A stretch of DNA of 64,000 bases, taken from NCBI RefSeq assembly GCF_018687715.1, contig NC_056764.1:4528501-4592500 (forward strand). The letters run 5' to 3'. The translations under genes and the position numbers were made by a program. This stretch comes from Carya illinoinensis (lineage: Eukaryota > Streptophyta > Magnoliopsida > Fagales > Juglandaceae). The first letter of the stretch is position 1, and every line of letters starts with the position of its first letter. A model generated the notes under the pieces. It was given only the letters and a program-made list of their open reading frames with translations, ran no database searches and was not told where the DNA came from. This document shows, one piece after another, positions 59,601 through 64,000 of the stretch.

Positions 59601-62600
59601 TATGAAGTTTTTTATCTAATATTTGACTCATGCTCATTAAAGGCCTTCTTTGTTTCCATGAAAGGGAAGCAGAAAAAACTTCTATTTGATTAGTTGCGCT
59701 TAGTTGATGGGGGAAAAATTACAAGGAAAGAAGGTGAAACAGAATAACCCCAAAACTTTTCATTCCCACTTTCCTCTAGCATTGTTGTGTTGGCTCTTTT
59801 ATTGGTTCAGTTGTTTGAATGAAGCTTTTTGGGGATAGACAAGGTAAAAAGGCAAACAATTAAGATTTGGGATTCTTCAATTTCCCCTTGAAATTGAGAA
59901 CACACACTCTTTCTTTCTCACACACACACACCCACCCCACCATGCAACTTCAATTTGCTTCCAACATCACCAGCACCAAATACTAACCTAAGTAATTTTG
60001 TTTCAGTCAGTATTGTCAACTTCATGTTGCTTGCATCAATTCTTTCACTAACCATAGCGACCGACTGCCCTCCATCATGCAGCCACTGGCATGGGCCCCT
60101 CCCCACCTTGTTAATGACACCACCCACTACCACCTTAGCCACTTTAGCTGCCCTATTGGTAGCTTTAATTGAAATATCTCTATGTTCATCACTGGGTATA
60201 TCTACAGTTACGGACATGGTTCACCTGTGGGTGTACCTGTGGCTTGCGGTTGGGCTTTTTCAAGAATGCTTCCATTGTATCTTGCAAGATAATATCATTT
60301 TGTGAATCTTCAGATGACACGAATAGTTACCTTAGCCCGTCACATGTTCAAATCAAATAGCTGGGTAACGTCATATTGTATCTTTTGTTTTTCTTTTATT
60401 TGTTTTGATAGATTTGCTGCATATGGAGCTACAAAACGAAGTGTGGTGCATTTAACAAAATCATTGCAGGTATACCATCAACTAGTTTTGCAAAGCTTCA
60501 GGACTATGGACTTAGATTAAAAGTCACTTGTGCTGTTTATTTGTCACCTTGCTTATTGTATCTGTTGCCTAACTGCTTAATTAGTTTAGGTGCCAATCCC
60601 TGAAACTGTTTTAGCAGTAATCTGTTTTGCTTCCATTTACCAAGTCAGGATTCAGCTTGTGATACAACTTGTTTAGGAGTCTACTAAGAAACTAATCAGC
60701 TTGATCATGTGATGAAAGTTGTCACTATTTCACATGTTTTTCAGAAATGGTAACTGGAATGTTTCAAGAGATGCTTTTAAGTAATTTGTGGACTTGCCTA
60801 GATTTTGTTTTGTATCATGAAAATCTTTGATGTATAATTGGTAGTTAAACCTTTATTTTGCTATTTATTTATCTTGATATAGGATTTTAGAAAAAAAACC
60901 ACAAGTTGTAATACCTAATTAGTTAGGACTAGTGTGTGTTCTTATTTTCATTATTTCTTTTGGTAGAGGAGGAAGTGGTGCACCCCTCCCTGTGGGCTGA
61001 ATAATGAAACATGAGAAAGGTATGCCCAGGAACCCCATAGAGCTAAATTTCGCCCCACTGCAACATACTTGTAGCAGGATTCAAACTTAAATTATGAGAT
61101 ATATGTCAACTGGAACTAGCACGGTGATGCACGTTTTGATCATTATCATCATCACAATGTCTGAGTATGTTAATATCTTAGGTTGATTAACATAGTATGC
61201 CATTTCCATTATTCCTGGACAAGAGTGCCGGATGTATTGGTTGAAAAGTGATATATGATTTCTCATAGTGAGATTTATATCACTCTTTGACTGGATGTGA
61301 GGAGATGGTATAATTTTGAATTTACACTTCCCTTTGGTCTCTTCTTCAGTTATCTTCTTCCTGTCTCTCTCTGTGTTTGATCTAAATCGGACAGATAAAT
61401 GTATGATACTGTTTGAAATATTTTTCTGCGTTTCTTATGTGGATCTTGATCTTTTTACAGGCAGAACTGCAGATGCAAGATGTTAAAAATGTGGTGGTGC
61501 ATAATTTGTCGGTATGGCTTATTGTGCTTATTTAATCTTATACTTAACTTCATATGCTGATCATTGTTAGTGAAAGAAAAATTGCAAGAAAAGACACTCC
61601 ACCATATCAAATCATTGAACAAAAATAGACTGCACACAAGTCACTACTGTGAGGCTAAGTTGTTCTCATGACACCACGTGTCACTGGGCCAGCTCGAATT
61701 AGATTTGGACTTGGTGATGCTTAGGTGATGAAGAACATATAGATGTTATTATTTACAATTTTACATATTAATAAATTTACTTGGAAATGTGTAGATTAAT
61801 ATATAATTTTACCAGCTGTGAGTTTGAATGCTATATGTACAAACAAAAACATTATATAAGAGTTTCTTTCTGAAAAATGAAACATTATTATGCATTTGTA
61901 GCATGTGGAAATCAAAATAAAAAAGAATATTGGTTTCTCTTGCTTGGAATGCTGGTGAACTAGATAGCAAATAGCCACCATATTCGTTATCATTTTTTAT
62001 CCCATAAAGTGGTAGTTGATACACGGTAACTATTACACACAGAAAACTGGGAACTATAACTAATAAGTCAACCTAAGAGATTTTCTTCATGGTGAAAGAT
62101 ATTTATAATTAACTAGGAAAATTTTACTGTTCTTATTTGTAATAGATTATTGCAAGTTGAGTGAATGACATAACAACACAAAAGATGAAGTCTTGGTGGT
62201 GAGAACAAAAAATTATGCAGTCTCATAATTTTGGGATGGTTTGCTGAACTATCTTTGTTGAAAGCAATTATTAGTGGATAATGGACTGATCCTCTAGGAT
62301 TGCATTGCTATTGAAATTGAAAACCCGATCACATTCAGACTAATAAAAGTAGAGTGCTGAGTAATAACATTGAAATGCAAGTCAAGTGGTGGATTGATCC
62401 TCTTAGAATGCATTGCTATTGGCATGGAAGACACGATCACATTCAGACAAATAAAAGTAGAGTGCTGAGTAATAACACGAAATGCGAGTCAAGTGGTGGA
62501 TGGTTTTAGGCAATAGTTATTTATATTACTTACAAAACCAGCTAACTGAAACATATGCATGCTCGATTTTTTAATATTGTGTTCAAAGTGACTCAAAAGG

Positions 62601-63359
62601 AAGCAAAGTTGGATTATTTTTACCGTGACAATGCATGATCCATCACTCTTGGCAAAAAAAGGGAAAGGGTGCCAGGTAGGGTGCTTATGCCTGGGCCTCA
62701 AAGAGGCCAGGTAGGAGAAAGTGGCCATTGCACTGATAGGAGTATTATCTAATCTCTCTTTCCTTAGGATCAATCATTTCTTTCCAATCGTATGCTAATA
62801 AAATCAGGTGGAGTACTTGAGAGTTCTTAATGATTTATGCTGTTGAGCATGCATAAATGTGAGGCGAAACTAGTAGTTTGCTTTAAATACCTAGCCTTGG
62901 ACTTAATACAATTGATAGTGATGCCTCAAGGAGATGATGCATTGGCAATGATGTGACACATTTATCATGAATGAGGGTATGGGAAAACAATAAAGGTTGG
63001 AAATAGAAGAAGCCTAGAAATATAATTGGTTTATTACTGCATCTTCTGGCAGGTTTGCACTGGGTTGGTGGATTGTTGTGTGATTTCTTTGTTCTTTCTT
63101 TGTGTGTGCTCTAATGCATGTGTAATTTGTATCTACCTTTCTTTCCCCCATTTTACCCTTGATATGTTAATGATTTATGAAGTGTAGTAATGATCAATTT
63201 TCATTGCACATTTAATAATGGAAACAGCCATTTGTCATCCTCTTCTTTTATCCATCCTTTCATCATCCCTTATTCTTTTCTTTGGGTGTTGCAGCCTGGA
63301 ATGGTCACAACCGATCTTCTAATGTCTGGTGCTACCACGAAGCAGGTTGAATAGAATTC

Positions 63360-63391
<32 letters not shown>

Positions 63392-63889
63392 TATAAATAT
63401 TTCTTACAGTTGAAGAATCACTTTTGGAGGAGTCTTCATCTGTAGTTTGAACAAAACCATCTTCCTCTTTGCTAGTTAAAGCACTAGTGGAAGGTTTTTC
63501 TTTTTTTATATCTTTGAGCATTTGATCAATTTTATCAAAAGTCTTGGCTTGCAAGTTTTGGCCTTGTCTCTGGTAAAATAATCAAAGGTTTTTCAGTAGT
63601 CTGTGAAACAGGTTTTGAAGATATGGTAGAAATTGGATTTTCTATCTTTTCTTCAATTCTATCCAATTGTTGTCCAATGGTTTGGAGATAAGTATTTGAA
63701 AAATTATTCTGTTGAATAATCTTTTTTGTTTCAGATAAAACTGTAGAAATCATACGTGTGTGTGTGTGTGTACTGTGTCTGTATGCATGGGCACATCTCT
63801 TCAACAGGATTTTGGTCCCTGAAATAAGCTTTCTCCTTTATTGCAGGCCAAGTTTTTCATCAATGTTTTGGCAGAACCTGCTGAAGTGG
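56643..63889 (+). CDS. NOL: Chlorophyll(ide) b reductase NOL (NYC1-like), 3' partial
   Basis: Eleven exons are visible: 56643-56910, 57404-57472, 57904-57965, 58088-58174, 59019-59086, 59167-59215, 59290-59375, 60412-60469, 61461-61511, 63295-63345 and 63848-63889 (donor at 63890). They form one frame of 297 codons; the remaining C-terminus lies past the window. Residues 1 to about 65 are Ser/Pro-rich, like a chloroplast transit peptide. The short-chain dehydrogenase fold follows: TGSTKGIG (cofactor loop, about 85-92), CDV, INNAG (163-167), a putative catalytic Ser in GAGSDG (Ser223), YGATK with Tyr234 and Lys238, then HNLSPGMVTTDLL. With NYC1, NOL reduces chlorophyll b to 7-hydroxymethyl chlorophyll a in the thylakoid, the first step of chlorophyll b and LHCII degradation. 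Introns 9 and 10 carry repeats and a retroelement fragment. Confidence 0.95.
57172..57350. mobile_element. MITE family 3-like element in NOL intron 1
   Basis: GCGTTTGGATGTTTAGTTGA is followed by ATTGATAGAATATTATTTTT and CTTGGGATTTGAAAAAGTTG, the same block order as the MITE at 49800 (..TTTTGGGATTTGAAAA..). The right terminal repeat appears lost or eroded. Confidence 0.6.
58560..58740 (+). mobile_element. Possible LTR/TRIM end with degenerate tRNA-Met primer-binding site (NOL intron 4)
   Basis: TTAACATGGTATAGAGTCTG near 58700 resembles the TGGTATCAGAGC primer-binding site that follows many plant LTRs. The preceding CAAGCTTAAGGTTTTGAATT resembles the usual sequence before it. No second LTR was found, so this would be a remnant only. 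Confidence 0.35.
62283..62499. repeat. 108-bp tandem duplication in NOL intron 9
   Basis: GATCCTCT occurs at 62288 and again, as GATCCTCTT, at 62396, and the downstream blocks (TTGCATTGCTATTG / ATGCATTGCTATTG, GATCACATTCAGAC, AAAAGTAGAGTGCTGAGTAA) recur in the same order. That gives two near-identical units with a period of 108 bp. Confidence 0.85.
63355..63396. repeat. (AT)n/(AC)n microsatellite in NOL intron 10
   Basis: TATATATATACACACATATA and a following CA run form a compound dinucleotide repeat about 10 bp after the donor of exon 10. A separate (GT)n tract lies at about 63755-63771. Confidence 0.85.
63405..63750 (-). mobile_element. Polyprotein-like retroelement or endogenous pararetrovirus fragment in NOL intron 10
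   Basis: Two overlapping minus-strand frames (about 63750-63540 and 63554-63405) encode Ser/Lys/Glu-rich sequence with a heptad-like segment (LDRIEEKIE) and no enzymatic motif. The style resembles the N-terminal or coat-like part of plant reverse-transcribing element polyproteins. A frameshift separates the two frames and no reverse transcriptase is present, so it is a dead fragment. The assignment is weak and rests on composition and memory only. Confidence 0.4.
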
Positions 63890-64000
63890 TATGATTCAAT
63901 TATGCATCCCGTCATGAGTATTAGATTAACCATATGTTGATGGTCTTTAACAAGCCATTGCTCATCAATGGTTAGTGAGTTTCTGTGATTGACAAATATA

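Noticed and set aside
59918..60217. 99-codon minus-strand frame in NOL intron 7
   Set aside because: It could be transposon-derived, but no motif or boundary could be identified; a CA-rich repeat forms part of it.
60950..61110. Possible second minus-strand SINE (box B-like AGTTTGAATCC) in NOL intron 8
   Set aside because: Box A is a poor match and neither an A tail nor flanking duplications could be found.

Overview
This is nuclear DNA from a eudicot plant: intron-rich genes with GT-AG junctions, AT-rich spacers, and dense L1-type LINE, SINE and MITE debris. The gene set (UBP12/13, GH3 glucan exohydrolases, an RTM2-like protein, RBL, a DExH-box helicase, NOL) is typical of angiosperms. The style of the repeats suggests a woody Fagales/Juglandaceae species, but that is inference from memory and was not tested.

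Layout. 1-2.9 kb: minus-strand L1 remnants. 3.4-5.3 kb: last six exons of a UBP12/13-type ubiquitin protease (+), whose 5' part lies outside the window or beyond the L1 cluster. 7.1-10.1 kb: tandem pair of steroid 5-alpha-reductase-family genes (+); the first has a ruined exon 1, the second is intact. 10.25-12.24 kb: another L1 remnant (-). 14.0-26.3 kb: tandem pair of complete nine-exon GH3 beta-D-glucan exohydrolase genes (-), 632 and 635 codons. 26.5-30.7 kb: AT-rich spacer with MITEs and a SINE. 30.7-32.0 kb: RTM2-like HSP20-domain protein with a C-terminal membrane anchor (+), apparently lacking an in-frame start. 32.5-37.6 kb: decayed RBL/RBBP5 gene (-), carrying MITEs and a plus-strand L1 piece. 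39.4-55.4 kb: complete 19-exon DExH3/DExH5-type RNA helicase (+, 1155 aa). 56.6 kb to the window end: NOL chlorophyll(ide) b reductase (+), eleven exons, running off the edge.

Exons were assembled by hand from reading frame, splice dinucleotides and remembered family sequence. For the GH3 pair, the helicase, NOL and the second reductase the phases close exactly across all junctions, which is the main support for those models.

No new multi-gene system is visible; the genes are unrelated neighbours. The most informative structures are in the non-coding DNA: a three-layer nested insertion (L1 inside a MITE inside a SINE) whose target-site duplications can be read, ultra-short L1 3' ends (about 80-110 bp) with clear duplications, a SINE with a 12-bp duplication, a long hairpin inside a helicase intron, and a GC-AG intron in one GH3 copy but not the other.
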